From contig JAKZZE010000007.1 in NCBI GenBank assembly GCA_024220505.1, positions 1,612,001 to 1,676,000 on the forward strand: a DNA stretch of 64,000 nt, in the 5' to 3' direction. Numbering within the stretch: the stretch's first letter is position 1; each line of letters begins with the position of its first letter. The DNA is from Rhizopus arrhizus. Lineage: Eukaryota > Mucoromycota > Mucoromycetes > Mucorales > Rhizopodaceae. The notes beneath the pieces are model-generated. The model ran no database searches. It was not told the DNA's origin and worked only from the letters and a program-made list of their open reading frames with translations. This document shows, in pieces, positions 44,533-54,353 of the stretch. The position numbers and the translations under genes are program-made.

Positions 44533-44785
44533 TATATTCGATACAGACGAGTTGGCAGGATTTCTTTAAGACCAGAAACAACTTGCGTTAAGGAGATAAA
44601 GGGTTCAGAAAAAAACTTTTTTTTTTTTTTTTGATTTGAAGGTAATTTATTTTATGATAAAAAAATATAGGGATAAAAGATTTTTTTTTTTTGTATATGT
44701 GTTCTCCCCCTTTTTTTTTTAACCTGTCCATTATTCATAGTTATATATTCTTTGACCAGATGTTTGTGGGGTGACCATTCTTGAT
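44533..44785 (-). other. Spacer between RNase H and integrase ORFs of Gypsy-2
   Basis: 253 bp rich in A and T homopolymers, with stops in all relevant frames. The minus strand has a possible donor GACAG|GTTAAA (about 44723), but it lies after the RNase H stop, so no convincing intron joins the two ORFs. Confidence 0.55.
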
Positions 44786-47686
44786 TCAAGTGGTGTGCTT
44801 TATTTGTTGCACCGGAAAAAGTCGTGACAAAGAATCGGCAGGGTTTTGTACGCCCGGCAGGTGCACAATATCGTAATCGTACTCCATCAGGCAAGCAGCC
44901 CATCTTGACAATTTAGGACTTGGTTTACTTGGAGACATGATATAGGTAAGCGCAGCATTGTCAGTACGTAGCTTGAAATAACGACCCATCAAGTAGTGTC
45001 TATACTTGTTCACAGCCCAAATGATAGCAGCAGCTTCTTGATGTACCGCAGAGTACCCTACTTCCGGTCCACGCAACGTACGAGAATTGTATGAAATCAC
45101 CTTTTCCTTTTCGGCTGAACCATCAGGTGATTGGGACAAGATGGCAGAGATTCCATGGTTGGAAGCATCAGTTGTGAGGATTTGGATCTGCTGGCGATCA
45201 GGGTACGTCAAAACGGGTGCATGTATTAATCTTTGTTGAAGTAAGCGGAAAGCCTTCTCTTCTGACTCGCCCCAATGGAAAGTCTTGTTTTTCTTTAGCA
45301 TGTTGGTTAATGGTACCGCAATGTCAGCATAGCGATCGATGAACCTTCGATAATAACCAGCAGTCCCCAAAAACGAGCGCACTTCATCAGCATTTCGTGG
45401 TGTAGGAAAACTTGTAATCTTGTCAGTATTGTGAGAGTGAGGAGACACACCTTCTCCCGAAATGGTATGTCCGAGATATTCGACCTTACTGGACCCAAAG
45501 TGACATTTCTTGAATTTTAGTTTCAGGTTGGCTTCCTGACAACGATCAAGAATCAATTTCAAATGCATCTTGTGGTCTTCCTGGTTTCGTGAAAAGACTA
45601 TAACATCATCAATGAAGACCATGACAAAACGATTCAAGTATGGACCCAATAGGTTGGCCATCATTCTCTGATACGTAGCTGGAGCAGAGGTAAGTCCAAA
45701 GGGCATTACTTGAAACTCAAATGTGCCTTGTGGCGTGACAAACCCAGTCTTGGCCATTGACTTAGGATCCATAGGTACTTGGTGGTAACCCGAGGCAGCA
45801 TCCAAAGTTGTGAATATTGTAGCGCCTGCTAACGAATCCAACACCGTATCAATCATGGGCAACGGGTAATTATCCTTGATTGTCAACTTGTTTAAGCGTC
45901 GATAGTCGATCACCAATCGTAAAGAACCATCTTTCTTACGTATGAAGAAGCAGGGAGAAGACCATACACCCTTGCTTGGCCGAATTAGATCCATCGCTAC
46001 CATTTCTTCCAGCTCTTTGGCCATTTGTGCTTGTTCATCCCAAGTAAGACGGAAAGGTCTTGACTTAATAGGAGTTGTTCCAGGAAGGGTAGGTATTTCA
46101 TGTTTTGTCAAATCGACTCGACCAAGGCCACTAACTTCTACAAAGGCTTCTTTATGACTAATCACCAGATCTTGTAACCAATTTGGCACCTTATCCAGGC
46201 AGAAGTAACTTTCTTCAGTTTGCTCTTGATCAGAGACTTCTGCTACCTCTTCCATGTAGGTTGCTAGATCCATTTTGATCTCTTCTTTTTTGGTCGTTCC
46301 GTCCACCATGGCAACAGACACAGCCAAGACTTGACTTCTTCCAATTGAAGTATTTGCTTTTGCATCCGTACTCGAGTAGCTGTACAGCCCATCGCCATCA
46401 TGAGAGGAGTAGCACTGAATTTCCAACATACCTCCCGACCAGTCCGGGGTCAATGCACCTGCTTCGTTCACCCGTACTGATGTAGGAAACATGACTACAT
46501 TATCTTGCGCACGAATGGAAGCACCATAATTACGGAACCATGTCATTCCCAGGATACAGTATTCGTCTTGTGATTTGTGTGGACTAGCTTGTATGCACAT
46601 ATGTTCAGATCGTAGATGACCACCTACACGTATTGGAACATTCGGGACGATGTTGCACGGTTCTCGAGGTAACGAATCGAACGACGTCAGATGAATCTGA
46701 TCACCATTGTAGTTGAGACCAAGTTTCTGTGCCAATGCTTCACTCATCACACTTACAGCAGCACCACTGTCAAATGTACACTCGAAGACTATACCATTCA
46801 CAGATACTGGACCTTTAAGGGGAGCACTTCTCCTTAGCTCATGCAAATCATATGGATAACCCGTGTGCGATCCTGCTTGCTCGAGATCTATGGAGTCATT
46901 CGTGCTGTCAACTTCTTCTTCATCACCTTTGCTACCTTCCGAAGAAACTTCTGTGAATTCGGATGAATCATCAGTGTGGTCTTCCCAGTCAGATCGTCCA
47001 TCATCCCAAAGGTCAACTGCGCCAACGACCATGGGAGCCATAGTATTCGCCTTTGGCTTGGATGGCTTCACTGTAACTGTTTGTCGACCATCCGGACCAG
47101 GTGTCACCTTTTTCTTCCTTGATCGCATGGTTCTTACCCCATCCATAAGGTCACTGGAAGCTTGTGAGTCCAGCATCAACCATTCTGTCATGGACAAACC
47201 AGCGTTCACCTCATCCAGTTTTCTCCATACATCATGTCTTCGAATGGAAATAGGTAATCTCCTAACTGGTCTTCGTCGTACCGGTTTTCTAGCTCTAACT
47301 GGGTTGATTAGAGAAGGAAGAGTCATCATAGGTGGGACAGCATTTGAAGGAACACCAGAAGCAACATTGGGAGCAGCCACAACAGGAGGAGCTAAGTTGG
47401 ATCGTAAGTTTGGTGGTGGCCTACTTGGTCCAGGTTCATTTGAGCCAGGTCTCTTGGTAGCATTCACCTCTACTGCAGCAGGATGTGAGGTAGCGTAGAC
47501 TTCCACCGCAGGGATCGAGTCCACCAAATTTACAGCTGATGAACCCTTTTGAGTATTTGAAGGATTTTGAGGATTGGGAGGGACTTCGAACACCTTCACT
47601 GTTGAAGCCCCAGGTCTTTTCCCGCACCCAGTGGAACGGCGTTGACCCCAGTCGCATATGAATCTTGTTTTCTTGTGGCCAACCAC
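44786..47686 (-). CDS. Pol of Gypsy-2: protease, reverse transcriptase, RNase H
   Basis: An open frame of 966 codons overlapping gag by 91 bp in the -1 frame. No ATG is needed if ribosomes shift at GGGAAAA (47623-47617). Motifs in order: protease FDSGAAVS; RT with LVIDYRRLN, QVMPFGLTSAP and VFIDDVIVFSRN (FIDD near 45602-45616); RNase H with TTDASNHGISAIL and LRTDNAALTYI; and a terminal DSLSRLFPVQQ before the stop. The protein makes DNA from the element's RNA in cytoplasmic particles. The frame is intact. Confidence 0.92.
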   Translation of the reverse strand: MVGHKKTRFICDWGQRRSTGCGKRPGASTVKVFEVPPNPQNPSNTQKGSSAVNLVDSIPAVEVYATSHPAAVEVNATKRPGSNEPGPSRPPPNLRSNLAPPVVAAPNVASGVPSNAVPPMMTLPSLINPVRARKPVRRRPVRRLPISIRRHDVWRKLDEVNAGLSMTEWLMLDSQASSDLMDGVRTMRSRKKKVTPGPDGRQTVTVKPSKPKANTMAPMVVGAVDLWDDGRSDWEDHTDDSSEFTEVSSEGSKGDEEEVDSTNDSIDLEQAGSHTGYPYDLHELRRSAPLKGPVSVNGIVFECTFDSGAAVSVMSEALAQKLGLNYNGDQIHLTSFDSLPREPCNIVPNVPIRVGGHLRSEHMCIQASPHKSQDEYCILGMTWFRNYGASIRAQDNVVMFPTSVRVNEAGALTPDWSGGMLEIQCYSSHDGDGLYSYSSTDAKANTSIGRSQVLAVSVAMVDGTTKKEEIKMDLATYMEEVAEVSDQEQTEESYFCLDKVPNWLQDLVISHKEAFVEVSGLGRVDLTKHEIPTLPGTTPIKSRPFRLTWDEQAQMAKELEEMVAMDLIRPSKGVWSSPCFFIRKKDGSLRLVIDYRRLNKLTIKDNYPLPMIDTVLDSLAGATIFTTLDAASGYHQVPMDPKSMAKTGFVTPQGTFEFQVMPFGLTSAPATYQRMMANLLGPYLNRFVMVFIDDVIVFSRNQEDHKMHLKLILDRCQEANLKLKFKKCHFGSSKVEYLGHTISGEGVSPHSHNTDKITSFPTPRNADEVRSFLGTAGYYRRFIDRYADIAVPLTNMLKKNKTFHWGESEEKAFRLLQQRLIHAPVLTYPDRQQIQILTTDASNHGISAILSQSPDGSAEKEKVISYNSRTLRGPEVGYSAVHQEAAAIIWAVNKYRHYLMGRYFKLRTDNAALTYIMSPSKPSPKLSRWAACLMEYDYDIVHLPGVQNPADSLSRLFPVQQIKHTT

Positions 47687-48558
47687 TCAGGACAATCGGG
47701 TTTCTTATGTCCTTCTTTGTTACAGAAAAAGCAAGTCAGACCACGCATGTTTCGATTGCTGGACTGTTGGTTCCCAGCCGACTGAACTAGACTGATCTTA
47801 AGTTCTCTGAACTCCTTCAGAAGGTTGTCGATTGTAGCCGAAGAATTCACCGAATGGGCATCATGATGGTCTTTATGTGACGGCAGGTTGTAAGTACTTC
47901 CATACCCTACAGATCTTTCACCTTGAATGGATTCAGATGAACCCAACGCGACAACACCCTTGGAACGATACTTTTGCATGACCATCTCGTATCGGGCAGC
48001 TCTAGCTACGATGTCGTCTAGATCGTATTCGCCAGTACCTCCAGAACTTCTTTCAACTTCCCAAGCTATGCCGGGATCTATGGCATCCAAGAAGGCTCGT
48101 ACCATCAACCGTTGGTCAGTGACTTGGACCAAAGCGAAAAGTTCTCGCAATTTGATGTCAACATCATCTACACTTTCATTATCGCCTTGTTTCATTTGAC
48201 GTATTTGACCCCACCACATGTCTTCTAGACCAACACAGTATTTCTTTTTGAAAGCCATTTGGAATTCGGACCAAGTTTTAATCTCACAGCAGACCACATC
48301 AAACCACATTTCTGCCTTGCCAACTAGGTGATCGGCAGCGATCAGTAGAGCTTCCTTGTCACCCAACCTTGCTAGTTCCTTTAGACGATCCAATTTCTTT
48401 AACCAGGTGAGGGGGTTGTTCAAGGCTCTTGAATTACCATGATCATAGTAATTCGTACTTCCACCAAAATCTTTGATATCACTTAAGAAACGAGTGAGAT
48501 GACCACCATTTTGACGGGCAGAGGCCATGGGAGAAGTATCCATATTTAGAGTAGACAT
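47596..48558 (-). CDS. Gag of Gypsy-2
   Basis: About 320 codons from ATG 48558 (MSTLNMD); an in-frame ATG at 48585 is less likely because it adds a Phe run. It is a capsid-like retrotransposon Gag with WLKKLDRLKELARLGD...AEMWFD and FQMAFKKKYC. A classic CCHC knuckle CFFCNKEGHKKPDC follows near the C-terminus and binds the genomic RNA. It ends at TGA 47598-47596 after the frameshift site. Confidence 0.9.
   Translation of the reverse strand: MSTLNMDTSPMASARQNGGHLTRFLSDIKDFGGSTNYYDHGNSRALNNPLTWLKKLDRLKELARLGDKEALLIAADHLVGKAEMWFDVVCCEIKTWSEFQMAFKKKYCVGLEDMWWGQIRQMKQGDNESVDDVDIKLRELFALVQVTDQRLMVRAFLDAIDPGIAWEVERSSGGTGEYDLDDIVARAARYEMVMQKYRSKGVVALGSSESIQGERSVGYGSTYNLPSHKDHHDAHSVNSSATIDNLLKEFRELKISLVQSAGNQQSSNRNMRGLTCFFCNKEGHKKPDCPEWLATRKQDSYATGVNAVPLGAGKDLGLQQ
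47617..47623 (-). promoter_or_regulatory. Candidate -1 ribosomal frameshift site
   Basis: On the minus strand the gag frame reads GCG GGA AAA GAC, giving the heptamer G GGA AAA in the X XXY YYZ pattern. A slip of -1 leads directly into the pol frame (GKRPGAST). The site is 19 bases upstream of the gag stop codon, inside the gag/pol overlap. I did not establish a downstream pseudoknot. Confidence 0.6.
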
Positions 48559-48673
48559 CTTGAAAAAAAAAAAATATTTGACCAAGAGAAAAAAAAAATG
48601 TATTCACCAGAACAGAACACAGAACAAAAATTTAAACAGAAGAATCCAAAGTACACCAAAAGTTATTTGAATT

Positions 48674-48691
48674 CCACTCTAGCCGCACCAA
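48674..48691 (-). promoter_or_regulatory. Candidate primer-binding site of Gypsy-2
   Basis: On the minus strand the sequence one base after the 5' LTR reads TGGTGCGGCTAGAGTGGA. It starts with TGG, the complement of a tRNA 3' CCA end. I could not name the tRNA. Confidence 0.6.
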
Positions 48692-48692
48692 T

Positions 48693-49485
48693 TGATAATG
48701 TACTAAGGGAGAAGATATACTTTTTTGAAGGACTTGATTAAGACGGTAAAAGATATATCAACTAAGTTGCCTATTTGATTTTCTATTAATTCGCTTCAAT
48801 TCGAACGAGAACCTAGGCCGACTGAAAAAACCTACTTCGAGCAATTGGTACCAGAATAATAAGAGAACCACCAAATAGATAAAGGCAAGTGTACGTTATA
48901 AGAGAGTGAGTGAATAAACAAAGGTTTTAGAGAGAACTTTGATTATTCCAAAAGAAAAAATAAAATAAAAAAATAGGTCGATTTTTCGATATCTTTATTT
49001 CATAACAAATTATTAGTCTTTATATACTTTTGCAAGCGCATAAAGTATTAACAGAGGATGAGTAAAAAAATAAAATAAAAACATGTCAGAACATTGACGA
49101 GGGTAACTGAGGATAAGAAAGGAAAATAAAAAAGAACATCAGACAAGAGAAACATCCAACGGAAGAAAGTAAAGGAACAAAAATATGATCTGAGCAAATG
49201 TCGTCGGAAGAAGCACACAATACATCGAACCACCCAGCTAAACCTAGAACCTAACCGACAAAAAAGGAAAGTGCACCCCAACTGTATATGGCCATCAATT
49301 CACTTGAGCTCCGCCAGCAAGTTGCGGGTCACCTGATCAACTCCGGGGTTCTCCTTCAGCTGGTGTCAACCATAGCCGCTTCCCACTATAAACTTCTCAG
49401 CCAATCATATTTCCCAAAGAGCTTCGCTTAAACATGTCCCCGAACCGAGTTGAGTTTATCGCCCACGATTACCAGTCACCTGTCA
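48693..49485 (-). repeat. Gypsy-2 5' LTR
   Basis: 793 bp, matching 42386-43178 except for two noticed substitutions. It drives transcription of the minus-strand genes. Confidence 0.93.
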
Positions 49486-49495
49486 ACATTAATGA

Positions 49496-49568
49496 GGGGC
49501 TATGGCCCAATGGATAAGGCGTCTGACTACGAATCAGGAGATTCCAGGTTCGACCCCTGGTAGCCTCA
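49496..49568 (+). tRNA. tRNA-Arg (anticodon ACG)
   Basis: A 73-nt cloverleaf. The acceptor GGGGCTA pairs with TAGCCTC (one G-T), with discriminator A at 49568. The D arm is GCCCAATGGATAAGGC. The anticodon stem TCTGA/TCAGG has loop CTACGAA, with ACG at 49529-49531. The T arm is CCAGG-TTCGACC-CCTGG. No intron. The internal A box (TGGCCCAATGG) and B box (GGTTCGACCCC) serve as the Pol III promoter. It decodes CGU and, with inosine at the wobble position, CGC and CGA. This is the only clear host gene in the window. Confidence 0.95.
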
Positions 49569-49571
49569 TTG

Positions 49572-49576
49572 TTTTT
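49572..49576 (+). terminator. Pol III T-run terminator of tRNA-Arg
   Basis: TTTTT four bases after the discriminator base, as expected for RNA polymerase III termination. Confidence 0.8.
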
Positions 49577-52544
49577 GTCGTATTGAAAGAAGACAAACAG
49601 TAAATATTTTGTCTTGTACCACGCCAGTTAGAAAATGAACTTCTGCGTAACAATCTATTTGAAAACGGAGTATTGTAACCAATGTGACGAAAATAGAAAT
49701 TTTTTCAATCAAACTGTACCACTTGACGAAGAAAGTTCGGACCTGAACTAAGTTCATGTCCTCAATATTTTTGATAAACTCAATGAAATTGAATAACTCA
49801 ACTAAATTCACAATTCAAAGGAAAACACAAAAATCTAAAAACATCACAAAATCAAGAAAACCAAAAACATATAAATATCAACAATTTATCAAGAATTATT
49901 ATTATTATTATTATCTTACCTTATCCAAATAAATCTCCTTTGAAACAAAATACTTCTTTTATTTTATAAATAGGAAGAACTAATAATCCCTTGAATCATA
50001 TACTTCATTGTAATCTCTTTTTTATTTTATCTTTTATCTTTCATCTTTTTATTTTACTTTTATTCAATTCAGACTGATCTACTTAACAAGATCTGGTGGT
50101 CACTCTACTCAAGCGAACTTACAACTCAAATTATCTACTCTTTTTGGATATTACTTTGTCCGATACCTTATTCAATTATCAAAACTTTGTCTCAAAAACT
50201 TATATCAAACCTACTTAAACCCGAAAGCCTAACAATCTCACACCAAGAAGAAAGTAACAATGTAACACCCGATCAAGCCGAAAATTTTCAAAATAGCGAC
50301 TTTAGTCGCTAGATCGAAAATTGTCGGTCAAATGAAAACTTTCATTTTTGTGAAAAAGGTCAAAAGCACAAACAAAGAAACAATATAAATACCTTCTCTT
50401 GTTGAAGTCAATTCAATTCAGTTTTTTTGAATAAATAACTCAAGTTCAATTCTTTTTATCTTTTCATTTACACAAACAGGCAATCTTTAGTTATAAAAGT
50501 CCCTGTTCCCTTTATTTTTATCTTTATCTTTTATCTTATATTTGATCTTACTTAAAAGATCTGGTGGTCACATCAAGCAACTAAACTTGTAAAAACTCAA
50601 GAAAACTCTCTTTATTAATAACAACCTTTACTACTCCAAGAAAAATAACAGTATCAACTCTTTTGCTTGAAACCAAAAACAACACAAAATCATAAAATCC
50701 AAAACATATAAATACCCTCATATCTTATCACTATTTTCACTTCACTTCACTTCACTTCACTACTTTACTTTTCTTTATTACAGAATATTATATTCTTTTT
50801 ATTGTAGCTATGATTATGAAGACATGAACTCCGAAACTTCCTCCAAGCTTTAATTTTTGACGTTTTGTAAATCACTTTACAAATTGTCATTATTTTTCCT
50901 ATTTGACAAATTTTTAACCATTTGATATATTTTTACTTTTTGATATTTTTTTAACCTTTTGATATTTTTTTAACCTTTGATATTTTTTTTAACCTTTTGA
51001 TATTTTTTTAACCTTTGCGAATATTTTTACATTTTGTAAAAATTGAACTTTATATTTTTGCCTATAAAAAGCCTAGCTTTTTATTCTTTTGACAAAACTT
51101 CACTTATCTTGACTTACCTCAACTTGCCTTTTTAACAATATAAATATATTTTATCAATAAAACAAGTATCCTTATCTCTGAATCTTTTGGTATAACACTC
51201 TTAAAACACAAGCAAGACAAGTCCCTTGAAGCCAATTATCTTCATTGTAAAACCTTTTAATACTCTTATCAAGTTACCTGAATATAAAACAAGTCTGATC
51301 AACTTAACAAGATCTGGTGGTCACTTACAAGCGAACCTAATATCAATACTCTACCCAACTCTTATTTTTCTATCCATTCTCATCAACTTTACTCTATTTC
51401 AAAACCATTAACTCTTACAAGCCATTGAATCAACACCATAAAATTACATTATCTTTTCTTTATTTTATAAACCAATAAAACCATCAAGCGTTCAAAAGAA
51501 ACCCTTTGGTCTATGTTCTATTCAAAATACTGAAGTCCCTTGAAGCTAAATCAACTTCATTGTAAACCTATTCCTAAACCTCAAGAGTTTAGCCTATTTT
51601 AACAAGTTTGATCTACTTAACAAAATCTGGTGGTCACTACCGACAATACTTATTTACTTACAAAAGTAAACCCGCAAACAAGCTATATACATAAAAAAGA
51701 AAAATTTACATTTGGTGGTCACTACGAGGGCTCAAAATCAAGAAACTACTTAAAACTATCAAGAAATCAACAAACTTAGTCAAAAAAAAAAATTATCAAA
51801 ATCGAATCAACAATATCTAAACACTTACTAGCAACAATGACAACAACAGGACCTAACGTGTTGGCCTCACTTAATAATCAAAGCACTATTCAAGGTTATC
51901 GACCAAGACTTATTGAATTCTGTTGTAGAACAGTAACTGATCGTAGTAGACATTGATAAATATAAGTCTTAATACAAGATCATAATTAAATAATGTAACG
52001 AAAATGGTAATAAGGATACACAGAGATTAGCCGAGTCAAGTCAGAAAGATAAAAAAAATTAAAAATATAAAAAATGTTAAAAAGATAAAAAAAGTTGAAA
52101 ATATAAAAAAAGTCAAAAAAATAAGAAAAGCTAAAAAGAAAACAAAAAAATATTATTCATATATATATACCATCTTTTGTGAAGAAATTGTCAGTCAGTT
52201 TAAATAAATCATATATTTTTACTCAATAATTAACAAACTTTAACAAGAAAGTCCCTGTTCACTTAAACTTTTTACTCTACTTTAACTTTTATCAAGAAAC
52301 ATCGTATTGATCTTACACATAAGATCTGATGGTCACTACTTATCAAGCATCTGCTTAAATTCTATATAAAACAACAACTTACAAGGCAATCACAACCTTA
52401 CAATCAAGCTTTACAAGCAAACTTACTCTATTAAAACACAAACCTACAAGCCAACCGAATATAAAATAACAATAAAATAAAAATATAAGTTTATTTAAAT
52501 AAGATCATACAATCAATTCCAATTAAACATATTCTTTTAGAATA
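49577..52544. repeat. Cluster of degenerate LTR/leader-like repeats
   Basis: Gene-free AT-rich DNA in which a module recurs: GTCCCTG or GTCCCTTGAAG, a T-rich stretch, then ATCTGGTGGTCAC or a variant. Copies of the last motif are at about 50090, 50558, 51311, 51625, 51709 and 52323. TATAAATACC-like promoter boxes recur near 50387 and 50707. TGGTGGTCAC resembles a retroelement primer-binding site, so these look like several old LTR-to-leader fragments. Local tandem repeats are also present: CTTCA (50735-50760), TTTGATATTTTTTTAACC (50935-51015) and an A-rich repeat of about 18 bp (52040-52150). Confidence 0.55.
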
Positions 52545-53015
52545 TGTTTTGTATTAATGAGAGTTCTTTGATAAGAAGAAGTATCAACTAAAATAACAAG
52601 ATCCAATCCAATATCAGGAATATTGCTAATCTTTCACATAATTGAAATAACGCGTAAAATAACCTTATTCAAATCAGTGAGGAATTCCCAGAATAAAAGA
52701 TAATCTATGACAGACATACAAAAGAACAAATGAAAAGTTTTCATAATCATAATTATAGATGATACTTGCTAAAGTACCTGAATATTAGAAGAACGCTTAC
52801 AATAGAAGATATCAAGCCACTCACTCAATAAGATATAAATACCTACCTTCAATTAGAATAATTTTTACTTTAACTTAAACTGAAATAAAGATCAGTCTCA
52901 AAAAGTACTCACACTGTTTCTTGATCTTTGTTTCTACTTTTTTCTTAATAACTATTACCATTATACAACATTTTACTTTTTGAATTTTGCTCTTTATTCT
53001 AAAGTTAAAATACGT
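52545..53015 (+). repeat. Probable 5' LTR end and leader of Gypsy-3
   Basis: The layout matches the end of the Gypsy-1 LTR: TATAAATACC at 52834, an AATAAAG polyadenylation-type signal about 50 bp on, a T-rich stretch ending ATACAACA near 52970, then a short leader to gag. A possible TG start is at 52545. No partner LTR exists downstream because the element is truncated, so the boundaries are guesses. Confidence 0.5.
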
Positions 53016-54353
53016 ATGTCTGAAAACATTGCTACTGAATCAACTGATGGTTCACCTCCTCAATCTTCATCTCCTGACTCCTCTTTGATGGCTCCTACCA
53101 CTCAACTTGGTACTATGGCAAGTAAGTACGCGCATTCTGAAGCTACGCCTATGGAAGAAGATATTCCTCCTGTATCACAAAAGCCTGAAGATATTGCTCG
53201 CAAAAGCCTTGAAATGATTAAGGATATGAAGACACAAGCCTTATTGCTATTTGCAACCTACATGAATTCTAACAAGTCTGACCCGGATAGCCCTGAAACC
53301 CTGCATGCTTTGTCTCTATACAAAGAATTTGAACAAAAGATTGTCGCTGCCAAAGAAGCTCATAAGTCTATGACTTCATTATTTGAAGAAAGACAAGATG
53401 CAAAAGACCTTGGTAACAATCTTGGTTTAGTACGTTTAGTGGTTCCAAACGATCTTCCTGTGTTGCAACTCCGTGGTGAAACTTTATGGAGAAAGAAGGC
53501 AGACCCTTTTGACTCGGCCTATGACTTTTGCAATACGTTCGAAACTGTACTTCATGCCCATGGTCTATCTCTCAATTCAAATTGGGAACGTCTGCTGCCA
53601 TTGTGTATGAATCCAGAACAAGTATCCTGGTGTAGAGAAGCTTTGATGGATAAACGTTACACTTGGAAGGAAGTCCGCGCCATTGTTCTCGATCACTTTG
53701 ACACACCATACAGAAAGTTTCTTTTAATGGTCGAGGTTGGTTCCATGCGTCAAGCCCCCTATGAAAGTAACAGAGAGTATTCAAACCGATTTCAAAAAAT
53801 GCGAAGAGAAGCTGGTATGGAGGATGGAACTCAATTAGCTGTCACCTATTTCGCTTCCTTGAAGCCATCTGTCAAAACTGTAGCACAAGTGGCCATCTCT
53901 TCCCATCTCGGTGCTAAACTCCCTGGTTCAATCAACCAAATAATTGATTTGGTCCTTGCCTCGGGTGAGGATTCTGCTTTCTCTATCAAGAACCCGCACA
54001 AGCGTGGAAGACTAACTGATGAAGAACAAAGTTCTCGTGGTTCTCTTGGTACGACTAGTAAAGTTTCATCTGGAACTAATAAAGTCATCAACTTTGTCAA
54101 GTCAAATAATTCAAATCTCAATAAGGGTACTAATAAGCCTAAACCTTGTATATATTGTGGTAAAGAATGGAACAAAGGCCACCGCTGTGAAGAATTTAAA
54201 GAGGCTAAGAAATCTTCTAATAATGCCAAGGCAAAGGAAGGATTTTCTCTCTCTCGCGTCAACCGTATGGCGATCCGTTCAAATACCAATGAAGATTCTG
54301 AAAATGATGAAGATGTAAACAACGGTCATTTAAACCGTATGGCTCTTGATTGA
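53016..54353 (+). CDS. Gag of Gypsy-3
   Basis: About 445 codons from ATG 53016 (MSENIATE); an in-frame ATG at 52980 adds 12 residues and is less likely. The central capsid-like region aligns with Gypsy-1 Gag (LPVLQLRGETLWRKKADPFDS; WLPIWQWQ-type motif in Gypsy-1). Near the C-terminus CIYCGKEWNKGHRC is a zinc knuckle of the CxxC...GHxC form. It ends in MALD followed by TGA at 54351-54353, after which the same frame continues into pol. Confidence 0.85.
   Translation: MSENIATESTDGSPPQSSSPDSSLMAPTTQLGTMASKYAHSEATPMEEDIPPVSQKPEDIARKSLEMIKDMKTQALLLFATYMNSNKSDPDSPETLHALSLYKEFEQKIVAAKEAHKSMTSLFEERQDAKDLGNNLGLVRLVVPNDLPVLQLRGETLWRKKADPFDSAYDFCNTFETVLHAHGLSLNSNWERLLPLCMNPEQVSWCREALMDKRYTWKEVRAIVLDHFDTPYRKFLLMVEVGSMRQAPYESNREYSNRFQKMRREAGMEDGTQLAVTYFASLKPSVKTVAQVAISSHLGAKLPGSINQIIDLVLASGEDSAFSIKNPHKRGRLTDEEQSSRGSLGTTSKVSSGTNKVINFVKSNNSNLNKGTNKPKPCIYCGKEWNKGHRCEEFKEAKKSSNNAKAKEGFSLSRVNRMAIRSNTNEDSENDEDVNNGHLNRMALD

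Larger units (their letters stand above)
42386..49485 (-). mobile_element. Ty3/gypsy element Gypsy-2, upstream of a tRNA gene
   Basis: 7100 bp with two 793-bp LTRs (42386-43178 and 48693-49485). They start TG and end CA and differ at two positions that I noticed. The duplication ACAT flanks it (42382-42385 and 49486-49489). Coding is on the minus strand: gag, then pol (protease, RT, RNase H) in the -1 frame, then a separate integrase ORF. The insertion lies 7-11 bp upstream of the tRNA-Arg 5' end, as in Ty3, which targets Pol III start sites. There is no chromodomain. Confidence 0.95.

Noticed and set aside
46863..47498. 211-codon plus-strand ORF
   Set aside because: Antisense to the well-supported Gypsy-2 pol ORF; composition is Ser/Thr/Pro-rich from the reverse strand and no domain is seen.
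50700..52160. CRISPR-like or satellite array from short tandem repeats
   Set aside because: Repeats are short, degenerate and without regular spacers, in a eukaryotic context.
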